Shown here: positions 7,372 through 14,908 of the stretch, piece after piece | How positions within the stretch are numbered: position 1 is the first letter of the stretch | Layout of the letters: each line of letters opens with the position of its first letter | Made by a program: the position numbers and the translations under genes | Assembly: GCA_001898965.1 (NCBI GenBank) | Contig: MKVW01000008.1 | Span: forward strand, 9,156-58,753 | From: Rhizobiales bacterium 62-17 | GTDB taxonomy: Bacteria; Pseudomonadota; Alphaproteobacteria; Rhizobiales; Beijerinckiaceae | Length of the DNA: 49,598 bases | Direction: 5' to 3' | Notes under the pieces: model-generated | The model's input: the letters and a program-made list of their open reading frames with translations, nothing else | The model's database searches: none | What the model was told of the DNA's origin: nothing

Positions 7372-9260
7372 GGCAGCACCGCCTTGGCGACGGGTATTCT
7401 TCTGCGCGCCGTGACCTGTCGGCGCGCGAACTTGATGCCGCCAAATCCGAACAGCGCGACGATGATATAAAGCGCGCCCAGGAGCGTATTCGAACGCTCG
7501 CTCCAGCCCGAGAAAACCTCCTCCAGGCCGATAATGCTGACAGCGCCGATGATCGGACCAAAGAACGTTCCTGCCATGCCAATGATTGTCATCAACAGCA
7601 CTTTCGCCGACGTATGGACGCCAAAGAGTTCCGGTGCGACGAACCCCGAATAGACGGCATAGAGCCCACCCGCAAAACCGGAAAAAATACTCGACAGAAC
7701 GATCGCCTTGAGACGAATGGCATCGACATTGAACCCCAACGCCAGAAGGCGCGGCTCGTTGGAGCGCACGCCCGTAAGCAAGAGCCGAAAGTTCGACCGC
7801 GCAAACCAGGCATAGGCAGCCATCGCGATCGCGAAAGCCCCGATCACATGGAGATAGAAATTCGTCGACAGATCACTTGATATCTGCGGAAACGCCTGCG
7901 GATGAATGAGCCCGTCATCGCCTCCGGTGATGGAACGCCATTTGAACACCACGCCCCAGACTACCTGAGCGACCGCCAGGGTGACCAGCAACAACTGCGC
8001 GTCCCGCGCCCGCAAAGCGACCGCAGCGAGAAACAATGCGGCGAAGCAAGCGCTGGCCACGGCGGCTAGGAGACCGACATAGGCGTTCAACCCAGCAAAA
8101 CCCGACCACGCCATCGCATAGGCCCCAGCCCCAAAGAACAAGGCATGTCCTAGAGACGGCATACCGCCATAACCGAGCATGATGTTGAGACCGATGGCGA
8201 AGATCGACCAGATCAGCATGAGGCCAACCACCGTCACGGAGAAACCGGAACCAAAAAACGGCACGGCGATGGCGGCGACAAGCGCAACGATCGCCGCAAT
8301 CGGCCAGGACAAGCGCATGGCGCTCTGCCGTCCCGCATTGACCAGCGACCAAAGCCAGTTGGGGCAAGAGATTGTGATGGGCTTGAACTGCCGTACCGCG
8401 CCGGCCGGGCCGGATGGCTTGCCGAAAAGGCCATGGGGCGCCACGATCAGCACGATGAGCATCGGCGCAAAGAGGAGAAACATGGAGGCTTCCGGCCACA
8501 AGCTTTTGCCGATCGAGTCAATCAGGCCAATGATCAACGCAGCCACATAGGAACCCACGAGACTGCCCGGCCCGCCAATGACGACGATCACCAGTGCCAG
8601 CAGGATGATATCAAGATCGACGCCCGGCTTCGCGCCGATAAAGGTCGAGCCGAGCGCTCCAGCGAGACCAGCCAGTAAACTGCCTAGGGCGAAGACGAAT
8701 ACACGCAACCGTGGCACGCTGATGCCGATGGCCTGGGCAATCTCCTCATCGTCGACGGCCGCGCGCACCTTCGCACCAAACGCCGTTCGCTCAATGACGA
8801 ACCACAATGCCAGTGCGATCGCGGGGCCAATGATCACGAGAATCAGACGATCCAGAGGATAGCGCAGAGCGCCCAGCGGCACCGAAGCCCGCAAGTGTTC
8901 GGGAAGCGCGAAGATACGTGGTGTTCCACCCCAATAGACCTGGCAGAGATCGCCAACGATCATCAACACCCCGATCGTGACAATCACCTGCGCCAGATAA
9001 TTGCCTTGAATCCGATAGAGCAAGACCCGCTCCATCAGGGCTCCCAGAAGCGCCGCGGCAAGAGAGCCGGCGATGAGTCCCGCCAGAACGCTTTGAGTCG
9101 CGGTTGCGACCGAAATCGCGACATGAGCACCCAGCAAAAAGAAGGATCCATGCGCCATATTGATGACGCGCAGGATGCCAAAGATGAGCGTGAATCCCGC
9201 CGCGATGAGAAACAGGAGATTGCCATAGGCAATCCCATTGACCAGTTGCAAGGTCATCAT
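7368..9260 (-). CDS. Fused LivH-LivM ABC transporter permease
   Basis: At 630 residues this is twice the size of a single Liv permease. Residues 1 to about 290 are LivH-like (start LVNGIAYGNLLFLIAAGFTL, then LRVINMAHGSFFLLGAH), and residues from about 315 are LivM-like (IWSIFAIGLNIMLGYGGMPS, then LGHALFFGAGAYAMAW). Each half has about eight hydrophobic segments and a glycine-rich cytoplasmic loop. No stop or frameshift separates the halves, so it is a genuine fusion that would supply the whole transmembrane part as one chain. ATG ATG at 9260/9257 gives two possible starts. It ends in a 4-bp overlap with livG. Confidence 0.92.
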   Translation of the reverse strand: MMTLQLVNGIAYGNLLFLIAAGFTLIFGILRVINMAHGSFFLLGAHVAISVATATQSVLAGLIAGSLAAALLGALMERVLLYRIQGNYLAQVIVTIGVLMIVGDLCQVYWGGTPRIFALPEHLRASVPLGALRYPLDRLILVIIGPAIALALWFVIERTAFGAKVRAAVDDEEIAQAIGISVPRLRVFVFALGSLLAGLAGALGSTFIGAKPGVDLDIILLALVIVVIGGPGSLVGSYVAALIIGLIDSIGKSLWPEASMFLLFAPMLIVLIVAPHGLFGKPSGPAGAVRQFKPITISCPNWLWSLVNAGRQSAMRLSWPIAAIVALVAAIAVPFFGSGFSVTVVGLMLIWSIFAIGLNIMLGYGGMPSLGHALFFGAGAYAMAWSGFAGLNAYVGLLAAVASACFAALFLAAVALRARDAQLLLVTLAVAQVVWGVVFKWRSITGGDDGLIHPQAFPQISSDLSTNFYLHVIGAFAIAMAAYAWFARSNFRLLLTGVRSNEPRLLALGFNVDAIRLKAIVLSSIFSGFAGGLYAVYSGFVAPELFGVHTSAKVLLMTIIGMAGTFFGPIIGAVSIIGLEEVFSGWSERSNTLLGALYIIVALFGFGGIKFARRQVTARRRIPVAKAVLP

Positions 9261-9313
9261 AGACGCAATTCCATGGCGCTACTTTCAGAGAATGGTGGGA
9301 GGCGACGCATCCG

Positions 9314-10498
9314 TCAGCGGGCAATGCCATACTGATCGACGGCCTTTTCCAGCGGCTCAACCACCTGCAGCGTGTATCCGCTTTCACCCGGTCCGACCTT
9401 TCCGAGATAGAAATCGAGAACGACGTTCTGCTTGGCATCGAATTCGAAGATACCGATCGGGGTTTTCAATTTCACCTGCCGTAGCGCCGCCAGGAAGGCC
9501 GGTTTATCCTCGATCCTGCCGTCGATAGCCTCAATGGCCCGCGCGATCGCCATAGCCGCGATGTAGCCCGAGGCAGCGGTGCCGCCCGGCTCGCGCCCAT
9601 AGCGAACCTTGAAGGACTGGACGAAAGCCTTGTTCTCCGGATTTTCAAGCAATGTCGTATAATAGATCGGCGCCACGATGCCGGCTGCGGCCGCGCCCAT
9701 CGCTCCGAGCAGCGCCGGGTCGATAAGACCCGAGGGGCCGATGAGTGGCACCTTCGCCTTCAATCCGAGAGATTCATACTGCTTCACGAAAGCAATCGCA
9801 TCGGCGGCAAAGAACATAGCCCAGACGCCATCGGCATCGAGCGAAGCGATCTGACTGAGGAAGGGCGTAAAATCCGAGGTTCCGAGCGGCACCATGACCG
9901 ACCGAACGACGTTGCAGCCCGCCTTGCTATACTGATCGCGAAACGCCGCCGATTGCTCATGGCCAGTAACGAAGTCGCTCGCCATGACAACAATCTTTTT
10001 CAAACCCAGTTTTTGACAGGCATACTGCCCAATCGGCGCGCCGAGCTGGCGATTGCTGAAGCTGGTCCGAAAGATATAGGGACTAGCCTGCTTGTCCGTG
10101 AGATCATTGGCGCCGGCAGCTCCCATGATGACCAGCGGTACCTGACGCTGATCCACATATGTCCGCAGAGCGTAGGCAATGGCGCTCGTGCTGATACCGG
10201 ACAGGACATGAACCCGCTCCCGCTCGACCAAGCGGCGTGTGCGCTCAAGCCCCTGCGATGGATTGGCGGCATCGTCCTCCTTGTAGAGAACGACCGGCCG
10301 ACCAGCCACCTTGTTCCCGATCTGCTCGAAGTAATGAACGAAGCCATCGGTTGATTCCATGCCGACCAGCGCCAGAGGCCCGGTCATCGCTTGCAAGACG
10401 CCAATCTTGATCGGCTCCTGGGCAGCGAGCGGACTGACAATCCCAATACCCGCCAAGATGGCAGCCAGAACGATTCCGGCTTTACGCTTCATATTCAT
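9314..10498 (-). CDS. LivK-like periplasmic ligand-binding protein
   Basis: The product is about 394 residues from MNMKRKAG. A typical Sec signal peptide (basic start, hydrophobic core, SPLAAQEP cleavage region at about 22-30) is followed by IKIGVLQAMTGPLALVGMES, the first strand of type I leucine-binding-protein-fold receptors. The start at 10498 was chosen for its GGGAGGGGAATCG ribosome-binding site; a longer frame to 10573 would add a charged, non-signal-like extension. It lies 53 bp upstream of the fused permease gene and is the receptor for the same transporter. Its ligand is unknown; a Rieske protein gene precedes it in the operon. Confidence 0.92.
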   Translation of the reverse strand: MNMKRKAGIVLAAILAGIGIVSPLAAQEPIKIGVLQAMTGPLALVGMESTDGFVHYFEQIGNKVAGRPVVLYKEDDAANPSQGLERTRRLVERERVHVLSGISTSAIAYALRTYVDQRQVPLVIMGAAGANDLTDKQASPYIFRTSFSNRQLGAPIGQYACQKLGLKKIVVMASDFVTGHEQSAAFRDQYSKAGCNVVRSVMVPLGTSDFTPFLSQIASLDADGVWAMFFAADAIAFVKQYESLGLKAKVPLIGPSGLIDPALLGAMGAAAAGIVAPIYYTTLLENPENKAFVQSFKVRYGREPGGTAASGYIAAMAIARAIEAIDGRIEDKPAFLAALRQVKLKTPIGIFEFDAKQNVVLDFYLGKVGPGESGYTLQVVEPLEKAVDQYGIAR

Positions 10499-10526
10499 CG
10501 ATTCCCCTCCCGTATCCTTTCCGGAG

Positions 10527-10844
10527 TCAGTTGAAAGCGACAGCAACTTCTCCGTTCTCTTCGCGCACGTCATAGAGCTTGAGCTTCATGATGCTCTCGC
10601 CGACTCCCACAGCTTTTCCGGTGATCAAATCGAAACGGAAAAAATGCCACGGGCAGATGATCGTCGCGTCCCGCAGTGAGCCGACGCCAAGCGGTCCTTT
10701 GAAATGCGGACATTCGTTGTGAAAAGCGACAAGGCGCTCATCTTTCAACCGCGCCACTGCGATCGGATCTCCATTCGGCAATCGCTTTCGTTTGATACTG
10801 CCGGCCGGCATTTCTTCCGATCGGCAAATCGTCGTCCACGCCAT
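10527..10844 (-). CDS. Rieske [2Fe-2S] ferredoxin
   Basis: This small 105-residue protein has the cluster-binding pattern Cys45-Pro-His47, a 16-residue gap, then Cys64-Pro-Trp-His67, exactly as in Rieske-type ferredoxins of ring-hydroxylating oxygenases. There is no signal peptide or membrane anchor, so it is cytoplasmic. The start at MAWTTICR was chosen because GAGGGAGGAGAG lies just upstream and because the longer frame to 10889 would run through the promoter palindrome. No terminal-oxygenase alpha subunit or dedicated reductase gene is present in the window, so its partner is not apparent. It is the first gene of the Liv operon and faces the HAO-like pair. Confidence 0.9.
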   Translation of the reverse strand: MAWTTICRSEEMPAGSIKRKRLPNGDPIAVARLKDERLVAFHNECPHFKGPLGVGSLRDATIICPWHFFRFDLITGKAVGVGESIMKLKLYDVREENGEVAVAFN

Positions 10845-10871
10845 TCGCCGCTCTCCTCCCTCAAATTTTGC

Positions 10872-10910
10872 GTTTGGAAAAATTGACATGTTCCTGTCAA
10901 AATGGCAAAC
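10872..10910. promoter_or_regulatory. Nested palindromic operator/promoter between the divergent operons
   Basis: An inner perfect repeat TTGACA (10883-10888) / TGTCAA (10895-10900) with a 6-bp spacer is nested inside an outer repeat GTTTG (10872-10876) / CAAAC (10906-10910). TTGACA is an ideal -35 hexamer on both strands; on the plus strand it is followed after 17 bp by CAAACT. The arrangement would let one dimeric regulator control both the Rieske-Liv operon and the HAO-like operon. Confidence 0.55.
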
Positions 10911-10974
10911 TCATTTTTATGGGAATACGCAGAGCGCCAATTGCAACGATGGCGCACTGGATGGGAGGTTCGGC

Positions 10975-11625
10975 ATGTACACAAACATCTATGTCGATGA
11001 ACCGATCGAAAAGGTCCACGAAGACTGGGACTTTCTGAACGATAGAGTGATCAAGAAGCTACAAGGCTTTCTGCCGATCGGCGACAATGTCTATGGTATT
11101 CGCCAGGTCGTTAACGCCAAGCGCGAGGAGATCGGCAATGCCAAGCTGGCGATGGAACTGGTCAAGGAGCGCAAGAATTTCGAGATCGGTCCCAAAGGCA
11201 TCGTTCAAGTGCCGCGCATTCCCTACGTCGCCCACATCACCTGTGCCGGCACGCCGCATCACACGCAATTCGTCTTCGGCTACTGGCACATCAACGACAA
11301 GGATGAGGTGATCATTCCAGTACCGGGCGTGAACGGCGATCCCGATCACATCGTCATCATCATGGGACGTCCGACGGGCGAAGAGACCGATCGCGCCGCC
11401 TGGTATTGCGAGGAATGCACATCGCTCCTTCACATGAGCGAATACGCCACCGGACGCGAAGGCTTTCGCGGCTTCTGGCGCTGGGAACTTGCCGCGGTGC
11501 GCGAATACAACGCCGACCTTCGCCTACGCACCTGCTGGAACTGTGGCCACGTCAATCCGCTGGCCTATTCCGGCTTCATGAGCACCGACACGCCGGAAAC
11601 GCGCGAGGCACGCAAGCAATGGTAA
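10975..11625 (+). CDS. HAO-like protein with C-terminal four-cysteine metal site (paralog 1)
   Basis: Start at MYTNIYVDEP (SD GGGAGG) gives 216 residues. The C-terminus carries WYCEEC (Cys145, Cys148) and TCWNCGHVNP (Cys187, Cys190). This layout resembles the rubredoxin-like iron site at the end of bacterial 3-hydroxyanthranilate 3,4-dioxygenase, where WYCxxCxxLxH and a CPHCGQVHP-like motif occur. The segment FGYWHINDKDEVIIPVPG (101-118) may correspond to the cupin active-site strand, but I cannot assign the three iron ligands. The next gene is a paralog with the same 38-residue spacing between cysteine pairs. A ring-opening dioxygenase or a subunit of one is the best guess; a zinc-ribbon scaffold is the alternative. 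Confidence 0.7.
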   Translation: MYTNIYVDEPIEKVHEDWDFLNDRVIKKLQGFLPIGDNVYGIRQVVNAKREEIGNAKLAMELVKERKNFEIGPKGIVQVPRIPYVAHITCAGTPHHTQFVFGYWHINDKDEVIIPVPGVNGDPDHIVIIMGRPTGEETDRAAWYCEECTSLLHMSEYATGREGFRGFWRWELAAVREYNADLRLRTCWNCGHVNPLAYSGFMSTDTPETREARKQW

Positions 11626-12221
11626 GTCCGCAACCGCACATCGCATCTGGCGGCGGCCCGCTTCTGTCCTATACGCGTTCGATGATTGATGGTTCGGCGG
11701 GCTGGCCGCTCCTCGGCGATTACGCCATCTGGTCCGGCAATCTCAACCAGAATGCCTCGCCCTATCTGCTGCATGAACTCATCGGCCAGCGCGTTCTGCC
11801 TGTTCCCATCAGTTCCAATCGCGCGATCTTGCATCCCGTCACGGGATCGACCTGGTTCGAGATCCGCCATCTCTTCGGCTATTGGATGAAGGCCGACGTT
11901 GACGCGGTCTGGCTCGACGCCCCAGGAGCCCAGGGCCACTACTACACGCTGTGTATCGGCGGTTCAGAGGCACGGCCGGGCGAGGTCAGCTACGGCTGGG
12001 TCTGCCCGAGCTGCGGCACTCTGTTCGGCGCAACAACCATCGACGTCGCGGGCACGGGATTTCAAACGTTTCTCGATGAAGCAGAAGCCGGCGTCAGCCG
12101 CTTCAACGCCGACGATGGCCTGCGTACCTGCCCGCAATGCCAACACGTTCATCCGCTGACCTATGGATTCGATCCGGCAAAAGATACGGATGCGACCCGA
12201 AGCGCCCGACAGGCCGTTTAG
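11619..12221 (+). CDS. HAO-like protein with C-terminal four-cysteine metal site (paralog 2)
   Basis: This 200-residue protein starts at an ATG overlapping the stop of the preceding gene by 7 bp, indicating translational coupling. It shares with that neighbour the block FGYWMKADVDAVWLDAPG (86-103), a cysteine pair VCPSC (Cys129, Cys132), then, 38 residues later, TCPQC (Cys171, Cys174), HVHPLTYGF and a D-rich tail ending in RSARQAV. A longer frame from 11406 would lie inside the neighbour and is rejected. Equal spacing of the metal sites suggests the two proteins form a heteromer. Overall identity between them is low outside the shared blocks, so each may have its own role. Confidence 0.7.
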   Translation: MVSPQPHIASGGGPLLSYTRSMIDGSAGWPLLGDYAIWSGNLNQNASPYLLHELIGQRVLPVPISSNRAILHPVTGSTWFEIRHLFGYWMKADVDAVWLDAPGAQGHYYTLCIGGSEARPGEVSYGWVCPSCGTLFGATTIDVAGTGFQTFLDEAEAGVSRFNADDGLRTCPQCQHVHPLTYGFDPAKDTDATRSARQAV

Positions 12222-12254
12222 CAACTACAACACGGGCGCATGGAGAGATAAAGC

Positions 12255-13439
12255 ATGCAGGCGTTTAACGCTCCGCGTTTCACACTCGTCGAGCGTGATC
12301 GCCGCTGGGCACGCGTTCGAGAGCTCATGGCGCGCGAGTCCCTCGACGTCATCATTGCACCCCCGCACACTGGGCATCACGATCACTTCTCGGCCTACTC
12401 GCGCTACCTGACCGGTCTAGGCGGTTACTCTTTCGAGGTTGGCGCCATATTCCCGCGCACGGACCAGGTCACCGCGATCGTGGTTCCTGATGTCGTCCCG
12501 GCGAAATGGCATGCGCAGCAGGATTGGGTCTCCGATATTCGCAGCAACGGCCGCGCCTTCGGAGACGGCATTCTGATGCGGCTGAAGGAACTCGGCGCTG
12601 GGTGTCGCCGTATCGGCCTCGCCGGGCTTTCCGGAATACCCCGCTTCGCCGATGGAATTGTTACGCACGCTTTCTATGAGAAGCTGCGTCAGGCCTTTCC
12701 CGACGCCGAAATAGCCGATTGCACGCACCTTCTGGATCTCGCCCGCTACACGAAAGGAGCGGAGGAAATCGAATTCCTCCGTGGCGGCGTCGAGCAGGCA
12801 GAAATGGCGATCGCCGCGCTACAAGCGACGGCCCGCGTCGGACGAACTGAAAATGAAGTCTATGCCGCGATGCTGGCAGCCATGATCGCGAATGGCAGTG
12901 AAGTGCCAGCGATGATCATGTGGTCAGCCGGCGCGCCCGAAACCCTGGCCTCGGCCGGCCCTCCGAATGCCCGCCCTCTGGAACGGGGGGATTTCATCCG
13001 CGTCGAAGTGGAAGGCCGCTACGCCGGCTATTGCGGACAGGTGACGCTGATGGCGGTTCTGGGGCGCATCCCCGACACCTATCGTGAGATGTGGACGATT
13101 CAGCAAGACGCATTCGCTTTGTGCTGCCAGCTAGCCCGCCCTGGCATCACGCTCGGTGAACTGGCAACGCGCACGGAAGCCGTCGCAAAGAATACACCCT
13201 GTCGAATTCGCTTTCTGATGCACGGGCGCGGGCTAGGTGATGATGCACCCATTTATATTTTCTCTGCCGGAGAAGAGATCAAGCGATGGCCGCTGGAAGA
13301 AAACGCTTCGTTCATCATCAAGCCAATGGTCATCCGCGACGGCCACACCGATGTCGTTTGGGGCGATTCAGTCGTTATCACGGCTGCCGGCGCTCAAAGA
13401 TTGGGAACGATCAATCCTAAGATCATTGAACTTCCATAA
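12255..13439 (+). CDS. M24/creatinase-fold protein lacking canonical metal ligands
   Basis: The 394-residue protein has the two-domain architecture of creatinase, prolidase and ectoine hydrolase: an N-terminal domain to about residue 160 and a pita-bread domain (FLRGGVEQAEMAIAALQATA and onward). Aligning the family's five metal ligands gives Glu251 for the first Asp, Gln262 for the second Asp (RYAGYCGQVT), His323 retained (MHGRGLG), Lys356 for the first Glu (FIIKPMVI) and Gly370 for the last. Only the histidine is intact, so a dinuclear aminopeptidase is unlikely. Metal-free C-N hydrolysis, as in creatinase, is plausible. It follows the HAO-like pair by 33 bp with SD GGAGAG. Confidence 0.85.
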   Translation: MQAFNAPRFTLVERDRRWARVRELMARESLDVIIAPPHTGHHDHFSAYSRYLTGLGGYSFEVGAIFPRTDQVTAIVVPDVVPAKWHAQQDWVSDIRSNGRAFGDGILMRLKELGAGCRRIGLAGLSGIPRFADGIVTHAFYEKLRQAFPDAEIADCTHLLDLARYTKGAEEIEFLRGGVEQAEMAIAALQATARVGRTENEVYAAMLAAMIANGSEVPAMIMWSAGAPETLASAGPPNARPLERGDFIRVEVEGRYAGYCGQVTLMAVLGRIPDTYREMWTIQQDAFALCCQLARPGITLGELATRTEAVAKNTPCRIRFLMHGRGLGDDAPIYIFSAGEEIKRWPLEENASFIIKPMVIRDGHTDVVWGDSVVITAAGAQRLGTINPKIIELP

Positions 13440-13477
13440 CGTGGCGTTCAGTATTCGACCAAAAATGGAATTGGCCG

Positions 13478-14698
13478 CTACATGATGTTGCCAACCGCAT
13501 CGGCGGCCGATGCGTCGGTATAAAATTCAGGCTTCATGCGGCTGCTCAAGCCCTCCTCGCGCAGGCGGGCTTCGAACTCTTGGCGCAGATGCGGATCCTC
13601 GTCACAATAGGGAATGGCACTGCCCCCCTTCTTCAGATCGATAGCACCATAGTCCATCACCTTTTCGCCCGGCAGACCTGGCTTGCGCGACCGCTGGTTG
13701 TTGGGTCCGTGCCAGGCGCTGACGCGCAGCGGCTCGGCGCCAATACCGAAATGCTGATGGAACCAGTCGCCTGACATCGGCGCGGCGGAAACGAGACCGC
13801 CGTATTCATATTCCTGTCGCTTCACCTTGTCGGCGAAACCATCCTGCCAGGGATGCATGCCAAGCTCCGCGGGCCAGGTGTAGGTATAGCCCCTACCCTT
13901 CAGGCACAGCAGAACCGCCGCCGACATGTGCTTATGCGCTTTGGAATAGCGCCCCGTCTCATGTTGCCCGATCCACAAATAGAAGCGATTTCCTGTCATG
14001 TGTGGTTCGACACGACGATAGCCCGGCGAGCGGCGGTTATCGAGCGGCAGCTCCGTATTGATCAGATCCGGCACGAAATTCGTGCGGCGCATGGCAAGGC
14101 CGCGCACCGGATCGGGCAGCACATCCTCGTTCGATTTGAAATAATCGGCGGCGCCCGAATAGCGATCGCTGAATTCGTAATCGCATTCGAAGATGAAGCG
14201 TTCATTGTCGAGAAGGTTCATCATGTTCGGCGCCGTGGTACCGCAGAGCAGCAGTGCCGGTGTATTGGTGGCGTTGACGAAGCGGTGATTGGCGTTGAGC
14301 GGAATGGAGAACAGTGAGCCCTTCTGCCACTCGAACACCTGCTTGTTTGGTCCGTTGCGCCACACTTCCGTCGTGCCGCGCCCTTCGACGACGAAAACCA
14401 CTTTCTCGTAGAGATGCTTTTCCGGGTTCAGCGCGCCGCCGGGCGGCACTTCCACCACATATTGTCCCCAGAGCCCTTCCGTGCCGAAGAGCTGGATATA
14501 GCTGCCGCGACCGCCGAGCCTCTTCCACGGTGCGAGCGGTAGATCGAGTACCGTGCGCACGCCAATATCGCGATAGACCGGCACCCCTTCGCCTTCCATG
14601 AACTTATCGTAAGGCATCGGCGGACGGGTGAATTTACCAAAGCCGGCATTCTGCCCTGTGGTCGGTTCATGCCAGTGTTCGGGTCCGTCATGCGGCAT
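13478..14698 (-). CDS. Bicupin domain protein, possible dioxygenase
   Basis: The start at MPHDGPEHWH (SD AAAGGAGG) gives 406 residues. Two cupin barrels are visible. The first contains HLYEKVVFVVEGRG and FSIPLNANHRFVN (about 110-170). The second contains KAHKHMSAAVLLCLKGRG and SGDWFHQHFGIG (about 265-345), which supplies His residues suitable for a metal site. Size and duplication resemble gentisate-1,2-dioxygenase-like proteins, but I cannot confirm a substrate. It converges with the M24 gene (38 bp between ends) and has its own 210-bp upstream region, so it is probably separately transcribed. Confidence 0.8.
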   Translation of the reverse strand: MPHDGPEHWHEPTTGQNAGFGKFTRPPMPYDKFMEGEGVPVYRDIGVRTVLDLPLAPWKRLGGRGSYIQLFGTEGLWGQYVVEVPPGGALNPEKHLYEKVVFVVEGRGTTEVWRNGPNKQVFEWQKGSLFSIPLNANHRFVNATNTPALLLCGTTAPNMMNLLDNERFIFECDYEFSDRYSGAADYFKSNEDVLPDPVRGLAMRRTNFVPDLINTELPLDNRRSPGYRRVEPHMTGNRFYLWIGQHETGRYSKAHKHMSAAVLLCLKGRGYTYTWPAELGMHPWQDGFADKVKRQEYEYGGLVSAAPMSGDWFHQHFGIGAEPLRVSAWHGPNNQRSRKPGLPGEKVMDYGAIDLKKGGSAIPYCDEDPHLRQEFEARLREEGLSSRMKPEFYTDASAADAVGNIM

Positions 14699-14722
14699 GA
14701 AATCCTCCTTTGTATTGGGCGT

Positions 14723-14761
14723 AGCCACGGCGGCATCGAGGCCGCCTGTTGGCGTGTGGCT
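14723..14761 (-). other. Leader hairpin upstream of the bicupin gene
   Basis: The 5' leader contains GGCGGC/GCCGCC (14729-14734 / 14741-14746, 6-nt loop) flanked further out by AGCCAC/GTGGCT (14723-14728 / 14756-14761). The structure ends about 14 nt upstream of the AAAGGAGG ribosome-binding site. It may affect translation or transcript stability. The rest of the 14699-14908 gap shows no gene. Confidence 0.35.
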
Positions 14762-14908
14762 TTCACATGAAGAGAAAATCCGCACTCGTCAAGGAATGCA
14801 CCGAGACTTGCGACGAAGCGGCTCCTGCATCGTGGAACGAATATCAAAACGTTTCCGAACGGCAAAAATGGTTCACGTCAAAACCGTAGGTGATCGCAAG
14901 CGTTGCAA

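Noticed and set aside
10792..10974. Upstream extension of the first HAO-like gene
   Set aside because: It would run through the divergent promoter palindrome, and the ATG at 10975 has a good ribosome-binding site.
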